Shown here piece by piece: positions 1 through 9,358 of a DNA stretch of 64,000 bases; position 1 is the first letter of the stretch; every line of letters starts with the position of its first letter. The notes beneath the pieces were generated by a model. The model was not told where the DNA came from and ran no database searches. It saw only the letters and a program-made list of their open reading frames with translations. The position numbers and the translations under genes are program-made. The stretch comes from Doryteuthis pealeii (taxonomy: Eukaryota > Mollusca > Cephalopoda > Myopsida > Loliginidae), in the NCBI GenBank assembly GCA_023376005.1, contig CM042157.1:54026512-54090511 (forward strand). Reading direction: 5' to 3'.

Positions 1-232
1 GACACTTCAGTTTGGGGGATCTAAGGAATGTACTCCTTTATTGCCATTACTTCCAGGTCCACTCTAATTCTATTAGGTCCCATCTATGTTGATATATAGC
101 CGTGTACAAAAACTTAAGAATATACACAAAGAATGTAAATATTAATCTACAGAGTATGTAATTCCTAACCCCTGTGCATAAAATACCTCAGAGGGGTTAA
201 CATGCTGTTAAAATCAATCAATCAATTATATA
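1..232 (+). repeat. Dispersed non-autonomous repeat, family U (AATC-tailed), 3' part
   Basis: First of about a dozen copies in this window. The family consensus runs from a segment on the theme 'ggagatctggggagtgtggagt' through 'cattgccattactcccaggtccactctgac', then 'gggtcccatctatgggtcaaatagat', to a 3' end 'ataaaataacc..gttgacatgccattaaaatc' with an (AATC)n tail. This copy starts inside the body at the window edge and ends in an AATC tail near 229. No coding capacity is seen. It looks like a SINE-like or LINE-3'-derived element of about 550 bp. Confidence 0.7.
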
Positions 233-269
233 ACATTTTATAAATAAGTTGAATATTACCTAAGGAGTC

Positions 270-600
270 TAACAATTGGAAGCACTGTTTACAATTGCTC
301 CTTTTTCAAAGAAATCAATAGTGAAGGGTTCTTTTATGTTCTAGATGACTCTCACCATGAATAAAAGTTTGCTGTGCCCAGAACCTTTTCTTTACCAGAG
401 AGTCAGTGTGTTTCCACTCCATGGACTTTCTTTTCAACTCAGGCTCATATTGGCAAACCCATGTTTAACACATTTCTCCATACAAATCATACATTCATCT
501 GTAATTTTCACATGGTTTGCACTTCTCAGCCACCAAAATTTGGTAACAGACCTCTGTTCAAGTCTAGAGCAGTTTGATTTGTGGTCATTTTGAATAGCCT
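270..600 (-). pseudogene. Mariner transposase fragment (middle, catalytic region)
   Basis: Read on the minus strand, a broken frame contains TWVCQYEPELKRKSMEW, matching the conserved block in mariner transposases around the first catalytic aspartate (usual pattern DETWVHHFEPE.KRQSMEW). Further on are weak matches to the following strands. The aspartate region itself is degraded, there are several stops, and neither terminus nor inverted repeats are visible. A second copy of the same piece lies at 51.4-51.7 kb, and similarity between the two extends over roughly 228-760. Inactive fossil. Confidence 0.6.
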
Positions 601-844
601 CAAAACAAATATTTTTGCAAAATTAAATAGTTTTTGCTATGAACCAATTCCAAACTATGCAAAAAGAGAAAGAATCTGAAAAACAAAAATTTATTTTGTT
701 TTTTTCAAAAACTTCCCTCATTTATTGAATGACATTTGTATAAATATAATCAGTTTCCATCACAATGATCAATATTTCTGCATCAGATCAGAGTGTAGTA
801 TCTGTCTTCTCTGCCTAAAATCAAAGTGTCACTCTTTAAAATAT

Positions 845-1400
845 ACAGACTGTATCCCCTGCAGAAGACATCCACCCCACCCCACCCCCTAAAAAAAAAG
901 GAGTGTCTTGAGTATGACACTAATCTGCATCTGATGACAAGACTCTAGTTCCAGAGATCTGGGGAGTGTGGAGTATCCTGTCATTGCCATTATTCCCTGA
1001 TCAACTCTGACCCGGAGTAGTAGTATCAGTTAGAGCCCCATTTATGGCTCAAATAGATCTGTTCAAAAATTATTCATATTAGATACAAATAGTTGATGCT
1101 ATAGAATAGTTACTTGAAGCTATGATTTTTTTTTATTAAGGATAATTATTAGTCACTTGAAATCATATAACTGCATTATATTTGCAAACAAATGACTTTT
1201 ATCAAATAGAAATAATTACTTAAAACTATATAATTATTAGTATTAGATAGGAATACTTGAAACCATACACAACTATGTGCAAATTATTTGTATTAGATAT
1301 GAATATTTGATATCATATAACTGTGTGCTAAAATTCTTAAGAAACAACAATACAAAAATTGTAAATAAACATACAATGAATACAATTCACTAACCTCAGT
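845..1400 (+). repeat. Family U repeat, near full length
   Basis: Shows the 5' segment 'tgtatcccctgcagaag', the G/C block 'ggagtgtggagtatcctgtcattgcc', the 'tttatggctcaaatagatct' segment, and the AT-rich part with repeated 'acttgaaaccatataactg' motifs. The AATC tail is eroded. No reading frame. Confidence 0.65.
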
Positions 1401-1409
1401 TTTGTCTAG

Positions 1410-2349
1410 GATTAAAATATAATTAACTATAAACAAAACAAACATAAAAATTTAGTTGAAATTTAAAAATTGTAAATAATCATTGATATATATTTATATG
1501 ATGGTTGTTTATTTTTATCTTTTTTATTTTTTGCATTTTTGAAGATGTATTGAATTAAAGTTCAAAATAATAATTCTTTTTTTCTGAATATATTTATAGT
1601 TTATAGTTGTTTTTGTTTTTGTTGTTGTTGTTGTTGTTGTTTTTAAGTGACTGTGGAATTAAACAGTAACAGATACTACACTTTTATTTTAGGCAGGTGA
1701 CACAGATACTATACACTGATCCTAAGCAGGAGTACTTCCCCATATATAAATAAGCTATGTTAGTTGTTAAATACATATCTTTTTAAAGAAAAAAAAATCT
1801 TAGTCTTTTTTTAAATTACTCAAGAAGTTTTTCTGTTTAATGCACCTTATAATTTTTATTCTATTGAAGAATAACTAAAATAATTTAAAATCTTTAACCC
1901 ACTCTTGTAAATTGTTCGTTTTCTCTTCTTTTCATATATCAGTAATAGCTTCGATTTTTTTGAAAATTTTTCATTTTTTTCAGTTAAACGTCTAATTGAG
2001 TTACCTCCCTTGCACTCCTGGAGGGCTGACGACGAAGGCAAAAAATATCATCCTAAACAAATCAAGAAAATGTAACTGTACTTGTACTTTTTTACCTAAG
2101 CTCATATCCAAGTTAGGTTTTTTTTTAAATTGACAGCATTAAAACTGTTTTCATTAGATAAAAAAGCAATTATAAAATGTTCAAAGATAAACATTCATCA
2201 TAAAAATGAAACTTATGAAAATGTGAATTGATAAAGTAGATGTTAATGTTTTATATAAACAGAAAAAGATATTTTTAAGAATTAATAGAAAAGGTATTTT
2301 TAAAGCCTCTTTTAAGTAAAATTTACTGAAGATAGGTGGGAAGATTATA

Positions 2350-2350
<1 letters not shown>
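1410..2350. other. AT-rich stretch without recognisable feature
   Basis: No element or frame could be supported here apart from a short (GTT)n run near 1616-1640 and homopolymer runs. Composition is like the rest of the AT-rich background. Confidence 0.5.

Positions 2351-2354
<4 letters not shown>

Positions 2355-2391
<37 letters not shown>
2355..2391. repeat. (TA)n microsatellite
   Basis: Uninterrupted TA dinucleotide array that directly abuts the left end of the foldback element at 2391. Confidence 0.95.
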
Positions 2392-2395
<4 letters not shown>

Positions 2396-2797
2396 GAAGA
2401 AGGTCCGCAAAATGTATCGTTCTCAGAAAAAATGTTTTATTCTTTTTATTTCACATACGCAACACGTGTTTCAGATATTCTGGTATCTTCTTCAGGCTTT
2501 GATCAATACATATATTGATATATATATATATATACACATATACACATACATAGTTGTGCGTGTTTCTGTAATTTTTCTGTTATGTTACCATAACAGAAAA
2601 ATTACAGAAACATGCACAACCTATGTATACATATATATGTGTATATGTGTATATATATATATGTATATCAATATATGTATTGACCAAAGCCTGAAGAAGA
2701 TACCAGAATATCTGAAACACGTGTTGCGTATGTGAAATAAAAAGAATAAAACATTTTTTTGAGAACGATACATTTTGCGGACCTTCTTCTTTTTTTA
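2391..2797. mobile_element. Large foldback (palindromic) element with hammerhead-like cores, family B
   Basis: The sequence from about 2391 to 2584 is repeated in reverse complement from 2589 to 2797, around a 4-base centre. The innermost arms are CTGTTATG/CATAACAG. Outer arms contain 'gcggaccttcttct', 'cgatacattttgc' and 'aacacgtgtt'. Each arm contains a TA/GT-rich block and a hammerhead-like core. A related copy lies at 7.5-7.9 kb, so this is a mobile family and not a chance palindrome. No coding capacity. Possibly a Penelope-derived or retrozyme-like non-autonomous element. Confidence 0.75.
2688..2730 (+). ncRNA. Hammerhead-ribozyme-like core, family B (right arm)
   Basis: CTGAAGA at 2691-2697 is followed by a 5-bp hairpin AGATA/TATCT (2698-2713), then GAAAC (2714-2718). 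The following 8 bases, 2717-2724 (ACACGTGT), are self-complementary and could form helix III between two molecules. Helix I is weak: only GC/GC is clear next to the core. The mirrored core on the minus strand lies at 2468-2495. Fits the hammerhead layout, activity unproven. Confidence 0.45.
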
Positions 2798-2829
2798 TAA
2801 AATATTACATTTTCTCCCGTTTGAACAAG

Positions 2830-2836
<7 letters not shown>

Positions 2837-2868
<32 letters not shown>
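2837..2868. repeat. (TA)n microsatellite
   Basis: TA array just beyond the foldback's right flank. Confidence 0.9.
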
Positions 2869-2870
<2 letters not shown>

Positions 2871-3329
2871 CTAATCTTAAAAACACTGGCAAATAGTTTG
2901 TTAATGAAAATATATTACCAAAATTCACCTGGGGAAAAAATGAAAAAAATAAAAATAATTGATTAATACTATAACACTAGGCTAAAAGAAAAAAAAAATA
3001 TATATATATAATGGAATTTGATAATTTGCTTTTGAAGCATTGTTAAGTAAAGTATATTACTATTTATATTTTTGAAGGCAATTACAATACATATATCGTA
3101 TAAAATTCAATAATTATTGAAAATAATCATGACAAGCAAACTCGGCGAATAACGTGTGCAACATATGGAAACACCATACAGCTGTTTCAACCTTATTAGG
3201 TCTATTATTCTTAGCCTGAGTAAGGCTAATTTGCGATTCTCTCAACGCTCACTGTACTAAGTTCTGTATAGTAGTGGCGTGTTTATCATTGACAGGTTAA
3301 TTTGCCATATTTCGTGTGTGGCATACAAT

Positions 3330-3398
3330 TGGCCCTGGGGTAGAGTCTCTGACTCTGTGTGCTAGGTTCTCCGGTTCAATCTCTGTCGGAGGGAGATC
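3330..3398 (+). repeat. tRNA-like segment (Pol III box-like) of family D
   Basis: 'ggccctggggtagagtctctg' resembles an A box region, and 'ccggttcaatctctg' about 40 bases later resembles a B box (GGTTCRANNCC) with flanking complementary CTCC/GGAG. The overall cloverleaf is not convincing as a functional tRNA. It sits directly upstream of the hammerhead motif, so it probably serves as internal Pol III promoter of the element. Confidence 0.45.
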
Positions 3399-3406
3399 GT
3401 AGGTAT

Positions 3407-3451
3407 ACACTGCTGATGAGACCTAATAAGGTTGAAACAGCTGTACGGTGT
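3407..3451 (+). ncRNA. Hammerhead ribozyme candidate, family D (best motif in window)
   Basis: Helix I 5' strand ACACTG (3407-3412), core CTGATGA (3413-3419), helix II GACC/GGTT with a 6-base TAATAA loop (3420-3433), core GAAAC (3434-3438), self-complementary helix III ACAGCTGT (3437-3444), then A3445 as the expected cleavage-site nucleotide and helix I 3' strand CGGTGT (3446-3451). Helix I pairs over all 6 positions, one a G-U. Everything required for a type I hammerhead is in place, with helix III suited to dimer formation. The copy at 41718-41762 supports the fold by compensating changes. Confidence 0.75.
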
Positions 3452-3728
3452 TCCACATGTTGCACGTGTTATTCTCCAAGTTTGCTTGTCATGATTATTT
3501 TCAATAATTATCGAATTCTATATGATATACACATTGTAATTGCCTTAAAAAAACATAAATGATATAAATAGATTAAATATTATGGAGTTAATAATAATAA
3601 CTGCAGTTACAGAATATTAATTCCATTATATTTAATCTCTGATTATATATCAGCTCTGCTATTTTAGCATTGAGCACCTTCATATGCTTATGCTTTTCAC
3701 ATTCATTCTCCATTATATATAGATATAG

Positions 3729-3731
<3 letters not shown>

Positions 3732-3767
<36 letters not shown>
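3732..3767. repeat. (TA)n microsatellite
   Basis: Uninterrupted TA array. Confidence 0.95.
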
Positions 3768-3768
<1 letters not shown>

Positions 3769-3848
3769 CACTATATGGCTTATAAATTAGTATATCCCTA
3801 TCAAATTAATTTTTTTCAAAACCAAAGATAACAGAATTTTATTATTTC

Positions 3849-4007
3849 TAGTGGAACATTATACAATTGAAACCTTTCTGTTGAATTATATATTGTCATG
3901 ATATTTTCAAATGAAAATTGTTTTTTGATTACCAAGTGTCAGTGGTGTAGAGATTGGTAATAAATAATGCCTAATATCATCCATTTTGATTGTATAATGT
4001 CCCTCTA
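3849..4007. mobile_element. Short MITE, TIR TAGTGGAACATTATACAATT
   Basis: Terminal inverted repeats of about 20 bp: left TAGTGGAACATTATACAATT, right reads TAGAGGGACATTATACAATC in reverse complement. Ends in TA on both sides, compatible with a TA target site. A second, longer copy lies at 56196-56423. No coding capacity. Confidence 0.6.
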
Positions 4008-4076
4008 AAAATAATAAAATCTTTGGTTTAAAATTAGAATTAACTTTTATTAAAAAAATGTATTTATGGCAAATAC

Positions 4077-4079
<3 letters not shown>

Positions 4080-4123
<44 letters not shown>

Positions 4124-4262
4124 GAGAAATAAGATGGAAATTAAATCGACAGTATGTGGAGAAACGTAGACAAACACAGGATGTTGTAGAAAATAAACAT
4201 ACATTTTCTACAATATCCTGTATTTGTCTTTCTTTCACATTTATATATATACATATATATAT
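4080..4262. repeat. Two (TA)n arrays flanking a 33-bp inverted repeat
   Basis: A TA array at 4080-4121 and a TA/CA-rich array at about 4241-4270 enclose an inverted repeat with arms 4161-4193 and 4205-4236 (theme 'gacaaacacaggatgttgtagaaa'), a few mismatches and an 11-base loop. It resembles a small foldback inserted in a TA array. Confidence 0.65.
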
Positions 4263-4564
4263 ATACATATAAAGGATTGTTGTGGTATGTGCGTGTTGTC
4301 TTATAACTCCAAAAAGAGATTCGAAATCTCGCATACACCTTCATATGTTTATAATTAAGAAACACAAAATTTAGTTATTGATTTTTACTGATTAAGTGAT
4401 ATAATTAGATGATTAAACAAAAATCAATCGATTTTTGGAACTTGTACTGACATAAATGCTCCTGCTAATATCAATCTTTGCCTGGCTGGTGGTTATATCA
4501 GCAGCAATTCAAAACAGCTGCTACTACTATTACTTAGACCATGACCTTCCTAAAATAGTAAACA

Positions 4565-4815
4565 TTACTCTGTTTCTTCAACTAAAAACATTTTGAATTT
4601 TTTAATGAAAAATGCTTGAGTTTGTTCAAAAGCTTTGCAGTGTAGTCTTTCCTCTTGTTCTTCATGCCTATAATAAAAATTAGCCCTTTCTCATCTTGTA
4701 TGAGAAATAGCAAATGCACTAACTGCCTGATAAGAAACTCAGACACTTCCATGTCCAAGGCTATGGACCTGTTTGACATGCTAAGGTTGTTTTCAATCAT
4801 GACCTGGACCTGACC
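4565..4815 (-). pseudogene. Tc1/mariner (IS630 superfamily) transposase fragment
   Basis: The minus-strand frame of about 72 codons contains SNRSIALDMEVSEFLIRQLV and then KNKRKDYTAKLLNKLKH. These match the helix-turn-helix linker of a widespread mariner-like transposase (pattern S.R.IAR.MGVSE..IRQVV, then MK.KRK..AAKLLNKLKHP), which precedes the DEKNF catalytic block. The catalytic domain is missing: the frame ends at 4582 after SKCF, and the sequence beyond has only faint similarity. No terminal repeats found. Confidence 0.65.
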
Positions 4816-4868
4816 AACAAATTTTGAAATGTTTTTGGTTTTTTTTTATCAACATGATATATATATAT

Positions 4869-5024
4869 AACCCCTCCTCACAAGGGTGAATTTCTCAAGC
4901 AGAATTTAACATGTTTGAATTCAGAGTTTTCCTTAGCCTAGATTGGTTATCAAGCCAAGGTTAAAGAGCCAGGTCTGCCCTAATATTTACCCATAGCTGG
5001 AGAGAGTGTAATTGGATGCATAAC
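4869..5024 (-). repeat. SINE family T3, 3' part
   Basis: Minus-oriented copy of the T3 family. The shared pieces are 'gaattcagagttttcct', 'ctagattggttatca', 'aaagagccaggtctgcc' and 'atttacccatagctgg'. The tRNA-like head is absent. A longer copy is at 7927-8195. Confidence 0.65.
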
Positions 5025-5318
5025 TGCTTCCAAGCTGCTGCATGAGTCTAATAGTGATTATGAATTCAATTGTTTTTGAATCCTTTGCACTGTCATAAGA
5101 TTGACACCCAAATACCCTGAAATCTTCTATTAGAGGTTTTGATGGGAATACTAAGCAGTACAGCATACCCTTTCCAAATTTTGGAGAAGTGAATTGCATC
5201 ATGATGTTGATTTCCTCACAGATAATGCTCAACTGACTTTAGTTAAAACTGTGAAACATAAAACAAACAAAGCACATGCATGGAATTAATAATTCAAGAT
5301 GGCAACAATTTACCCATG

Positions 5319-5321
<3 letters not shown>

Positions 5322-5373
<52 letters not shown>

Positions 5374-5380
5374 ACACACA

Positions 5381-5415
<35 letters not shown>
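5322..5415. repeat. (TA)n arrays with CA interruption
   Basis: Two TA arrays separated by 'tgtatacacacactca'. Confidence 0.95.
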
Positions 5416-5418
<3 letters not shown>

Positions 5419-5582
5419 GTATGTGTGTTTTTGTAGTGTCATAAACAATAAAAGAACTTCTCTCACCATGGATTATATTCGTTTCCTCTGCATGACTCTG
5501 ATGTCTTCCTTCTATTTCCAATCTTTGGACTTCCAAGATGAATTTTACCTTGGTCAATTATCAAACCTTTGTTCCGGAAACT

Positions 5583-5586
<4 letters not shown>

Positions 5587-5646
<60 letters not shown>
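5587..5646 (+). repeat. (GA)30 microsatellite
   Basis: Uninterrupted GA repeat of about 60 bases. It creates artificial arginine/glutamate or serine/leucine reading frames on both strands, which are not genes. Confidence 0.97.
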
Positions 5647-5648
<2 letters not shown>

Positions 5649-5814
5649 ATCTCATTTTTTGTTACCCTCCATCCATTCCTTCTTTTAAACTTTCCACTTT
5701 CATTTTGCTTCTTTCCACTCTTTCTACAAAAAACATTTTCCTTTTCCTTTTTCTTAGATTTCCTTCCCAACCATTAGACAAGCAAAACTGATAACAATTT
5801 TTCTATTCCTTTCT

Positions 5815-5850
5815 TCTTCTTCTTCTTCTCTTCTTCTTCTTCTTCTTCCT
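5815..5850 (+). repeat. (TTC)n microsatellite
   Basis: TTC repeats with one TC interruption. Confidence 0.9.
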
Positions 5851-6054
5851 TGTTGTCATGACTTCTTATAAAAAAAAAAAGAATCTTTTCTTTATGTTGA
5901 CATAGACAATGAGTTCAAGCCTATGGGTAGCCATCATGACTCTGAATATGTCGTCTACACTTTATATTGACTATTATTAACCCAATAGCATAGTTCCTGT
6001 CATAAATGATGACATTATTTATGGATGGATTCATATTTTTGCTTCTTTGTCGGT

Positions 6055-6765
6055 TTACAGTGAAAGAAAGAATTGCAAAGAAGAAAAAAGAAAAACGAAG
6101 AATAAAAGAAAGACAGAGAAAGAAAAAAAAGAAAGAAAGAATGGTGAAGAAGAAGACAAGGTGAAAATTTAAGAAAAATAGAAAAATGAAGAATAAAAGA
6201 AAGAGGAGGAAAAAAGGAAATAAATGAAGAATACAAGGTTAAAACAGAATAATAAATAAAAAGAAAGAGAGAAAGTTGTAAAAAAGAGAGAAGAATACAA
6301 AGTTAAAATTGAAGAATAAATAGAAAGAAAAAGAAAGAAAAAGAAGGTTAAAACTGAAGGACAAATAAAGAGAAAGAAAGAAAGAAAGAAAGAAAAAAGA
6401 ATGATGAAGAATACAAAGTTAAAATTGAATAACAAATAAATAAATGTATTAAGTAGATGAAAAATACTTGGATGAAATAGAATAAAAATAAAGAAAAAAG
6501 AGGAAGAAAGAAAGAATTAAAATTGAAAAACAAACAAAAGAGATTAATTATTCTGAACTGACATGAAAAAATAAATGAAGGAAAAAAAGAAAAAAAACAT
6601 GAATAATTTAAGGTTAGAATTGAAGAAAGAAAGAAAATGATGAATACTCAGAACAAATAAAGAACAAATAAAGAAAAGGGAGAAAGGAAAGATCTATAGT
6701 GATGTAAAAAGAAAGAAAGAAGGAAAGAAAGAAAGAAAGAATGCCTGGAAAAAAAGAAAGCAGAG
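6055..6765 (+). repeat. Long purine-rich (GAAA)-type degenerate minisatellite
   Basis: About 700 bases almost free of C on this strand. Besides GAAA runs, a longer unit recurs on the theme 'gaagaatacaaagttaaaa' 'ttgaagaataaatagaaag', at least six times with variation. The same unit appears in the purine tract at 15.2-15.6 kb. All long minus-strand frames here (Phe/Ser/Leu-rich) are composition artefacts. Confidence 0.8.
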
Positions 6766-6979
6766 ATAAGTTGGAAAGTTTCAGTTTCTTTGTTTAATGG
6801 TGTATCAACCTTTGTGGATTATTTAATGCTTATCTTTGTTTGACAAATCTGACTTAGTCTGATGTTTGCATATACAAGAAACTGGCAGTCACCAAGCTCT
6901 GAATCTACGCTATTCAAACTTAGATCTGTATATGAACTATCACTCATATTGAACACTCTTTATTTATAAATGTTGCATA

Positions 6980-6981
<2 letters not shown>

Positions 6982-7041
<60 letters not shown>
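6982..7041. repeat. (TA)30 microsatellite
   Basis: Uninterrupted TA array. Confidence 0.95.
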
Positions 7042-7043
<2 letters not shown>

Positions 7044-7468
7044 GAGGGTGGAAGGGTCTACAGTCAGATGACAAAACCATGGTGAAGGAAATCCTCTAAG
7101 GAGAAGTTAACTAAAAAAATCAAAACTGGAAAAGGAAACTCCAGTATAAAACCTCTGCTGACTTTGAGGTATTCTTTGACAGGAAAGTCTAAAAGGAGGT
7201 AAACTGAAATAAAACCTGCAGTTTGCATAATCACCAGTTATGCTTGCTATGCTTGTCACTGGACTGTCACAATGTAGACCCAGAGATTGGCAGAAGTGTT
7301 GTACACAAAAATGACACTATAATCCAACAACGTGTACAGGTCTTACTACATTATCATCTTATACAACTTGAATATTTTTCTCAAATTGAATTAATTATTA
7401 ATCAGGATGTTTGAGTTGTTATCTTGTTGGTACAGATGGCTATCATCAGACATTTGAGATGGGGCAGT

Positions 7469-7472
<4 letters not shown>

Positions 7473-7513
<41 letters not shown>
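7473..7513. repeat. (TA)n microsatellite
   Basis: TA array joined without a gap to the left end of the second foldback. Confidence 0.95.
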
Positions 7514-7514
<1 letters not shown>

Positions 7515-7681
7515 GCAACACGTGTTTCAGATATTCTGGTATCTTCTTCGGGCTTTGATCAATACATATATTGATATACATATATATATATATACACATA
7601 TACAGGCTATGCGTGTTTCTGTAATTACCGAATTTCAATCAAAAGTAATCAAAAATTATAGAAACACGCATAACCTATATA

Positions 7682-7726
<45 letters not shown>

Positions 7727-7865
7727 CAATATATGTATTGATCAAAGCCTGAAGAAGATACCAGAATATCTGAAACACGTGTTGCGTATGGGAAATAAAA
7801 AGAATAAAACATTTTTTCTGAGAACGATACATTTTGCGGACCTTCTTCTTTTTTTATAAAATATT
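7511..7865. mobile_element. Second foldback of family B
   Basis: Same element as at 2391-2797. The left arm (minus orientation) begins inside the unit, at 'tacgcaacacgtgtttc', directly after a TA array, so the outer 60 bases are lost. The right arm is complete through 'gcggaccttcttct' and on to 'ttctcccgttgga'. The centre is diverged (around 7625-7660) but still flanked by mirrored 'gtttctgtaatt' and 'aattatagaaac'. Confidence 0.75.
7747..7788 (+). ncRNA. Hammerhead-like core, family B (second copy)
   Basis: CTGAAGA at 7749-7755, hairpin AGATA/TATCT, GAAAC at 7772-7776, and self-complementary ACACGTGT, identical to the 2.7-kb copy. The mirrored left-arm core has CCGAAGA on the minus strand, breaking the invariant CUGA. 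Confidence 0.45.
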
Positions 7866-7926
7866 ACATTTTCTCCCGTTGGAACCAGAACAACATTTTT
7901 TATATATGTATATATATATATATTTA

Positions 7927-8195
7927 CCAACCCCTCCTCACAAGGGTGAATTTCTCAAGCGGAGTTCAATATGTTTGAATTTAGAGTTTTTCTTCTCCCA
8001 GATTGGTTATCAAGGCAAGGTTAAAGAGCCCAGTCTGACCTACTATTTACCCATAGCTGGGGAGAGTGTAATTGGATGCATAACTTTCCCAAGCACTATG
8101 TGATATGCAAACAGTCTCGTCCAGGATTTGGACTTGAATCAACAAGTCCATTTCCTACAATTCTAACCAAGACACCATGCACTGACACATCACTT
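7927..8195 (-). repeat. SINE family T3, near complete
   Basis: Minus-oriented. It runs from 'cccctcctcacaagggtgaa' through 'atttacccatagctgg' to a tRNA-like head that reads in reverse complement with a B-box-like 'gattcaagtccaaatcc'. It is followed by a TA array at 8213-8241. Confidence 0.7.
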
Positions 8196-8202
8196 ATATA
8201 TA

Positions 8203-8244
<42 letters not shown>

Positions 8245-8245
<1 letters not shown>

Positions 8246-8930
8246 TAGTTTTAAATTCACCCAATCAGGCAGCAATTAAGCTAGCTCTTATGGAGGGCTA
8301 TGGATTTGAATTAATCTCCAGTAGAGATTGTACGTTCCGACTAACAATGACACTTTATGCATTGAGTACATATTCAATTTGATCAAACTTGAACAATATT
8401 AACTTTTAATAATATTTAAGCTTTCCTTTTAAAATTTCAATGAAAATTATTCTGCTGCCACTTAATTTAAAGACAATTTGATGTACATAAGTCCTTACTT
8501 TCCATACAAACATTTATTTCTATTTCATGGGTTACTTTTGCTGGATTTTGCAATTAATTCTAATTATTTCCAAATTCATTTCCAAGTTATAAAAATTGTT
8601 ATCATACAAAAAAATTTGTCACAAAAAATCGCATGAAAAATCTCTTGAAATAATTGCAGTAATTATATCTAAGGAATCCAAAATTTCAGGTTTGCAGGTC
8701 TGTATTCAGTCCAAAATGTTTTTAATTTACTCAGAGTCACCCTGATTCCAAAATTGTAGGATATGTTGGACTACAGCCTCTAGGAGTAAAGTTGAAAAAA
8801 TGTGACACACTGACATGTGCATTTATTATTAGAGATGTGTGTATTTCAGAAATGTTCTGAAGAAGTTATCTTCTAAGTCAATTCAATTTTCTATTTTGTC
8901 TTTCTTTTCTCATACTGTTGGATTTTATTC
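8245..8930. other. No recognisable feature
   Basis: AT-rich background. No element, RNA or credible frame recognised. Confidence 0.4.
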
Positions 8931-8935
8931 CAAAC

Positions 8936-8990
8936 CTTACAAGCATGATGGGGCCATCTCCACATTAAATGGTAAACCAGAAAATTATTT
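8936..8990 (+). pseudogene. Tiny RTE LINE fragment
   Basis: Encodes KHDGAISTLNGKP, the same segment as KQDGAISTLNGKLLKL in the RTE copy near 57.93 kb. It lies between the reverse transcriptase domain and the C-terminal YLGSNISSTE block. Only about 55 bases remain. Confidence 0.5.
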
Positions 8991-9298
8991 ATACCAATGT
9001 ATTAATACACATGAAGTTAATGAAAATTATTTCTTATACAAATCATATATATAAAAAAACAAGATTTGGCATTGAATAACCCACAAAGGTTGATATGCCA
9101 TTAAACCAAAGAACGTACCAACATAACTAAATATCTTGTTACACTGAATGCAATAAAACTTGTTTTTTCTTGCATAATGCTCTTCTTTTTAACTCCACTT
9201 AAAGCCAAACGATTAGAGGCAAATTGTCTATTTGTTCAAATACTAAGGAGCAATACTAACTCTTTCTATCTCTTTCTCTCTCTCTCTCTCTATCTCTC

Positions 9299-9318
9299 AT
9301 ATATATATATATATATAT

Positions 9319-9357
<39 letters not shown>
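9299..9357. repeat. (TA)n-(GT)n-(TA)n microsatellite
   Basis: Compound dinucleotide array following a short (CT)n run at about 9272-9296. Confidence 0.95.

Positions 9358-9358
<1 letters not shown>

Larger units (their letters stand above)
3068..3566. mobile_element. Inverted-repeat locus of tRNA-like/hammerhead family D
   Basis: About 143 bp at 3068-3210 is repeated in reverse complement at 3423-3566, covering 'ggcaattacaat', 'gaaaataatcatgacaagca', 'gttgca' and 'cagctgtttcaaccttatta'. The spacer holds a tRNA-like segment and the 5' half of the ribozyme core. The left arm stops at the boundary of the ribozyme core and lacks CTGATG, so only the right copy has a complete motif. A third copy in plus orientation lies at 41.67-41.87 kb. 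Confidence 0.75.

Noticed and set aside
345..593. Plus-strand 82-codon frame as a gene
   Set aside because: The minus strand carries a recognisable mariner transposase fragment here, so the plus frame is its shadow.
925..960. CTGATGA in family U copies as hammerhead
   Set aside because: The sequence following it (GGCTCCAGTTCTGGAG) forms a hairpin, but GAAA never follows it in any copy.
4987..5232. Minus-strand 81-codon frame with a block (EDFRVFGCQSY) resembling the copia integrase C-terminus
   Set aside because: Only about 12 residues resemble it, no other copia motif is nearby, and the first part overlaps a T3 SINE.
5423..5791. A 122-codon frame with a long Arg-Glu repeat
   Set aside because: The repeat is translated (GA)30 microsatellite and the flanks are pyrimidine-rich low-complexity DNA.
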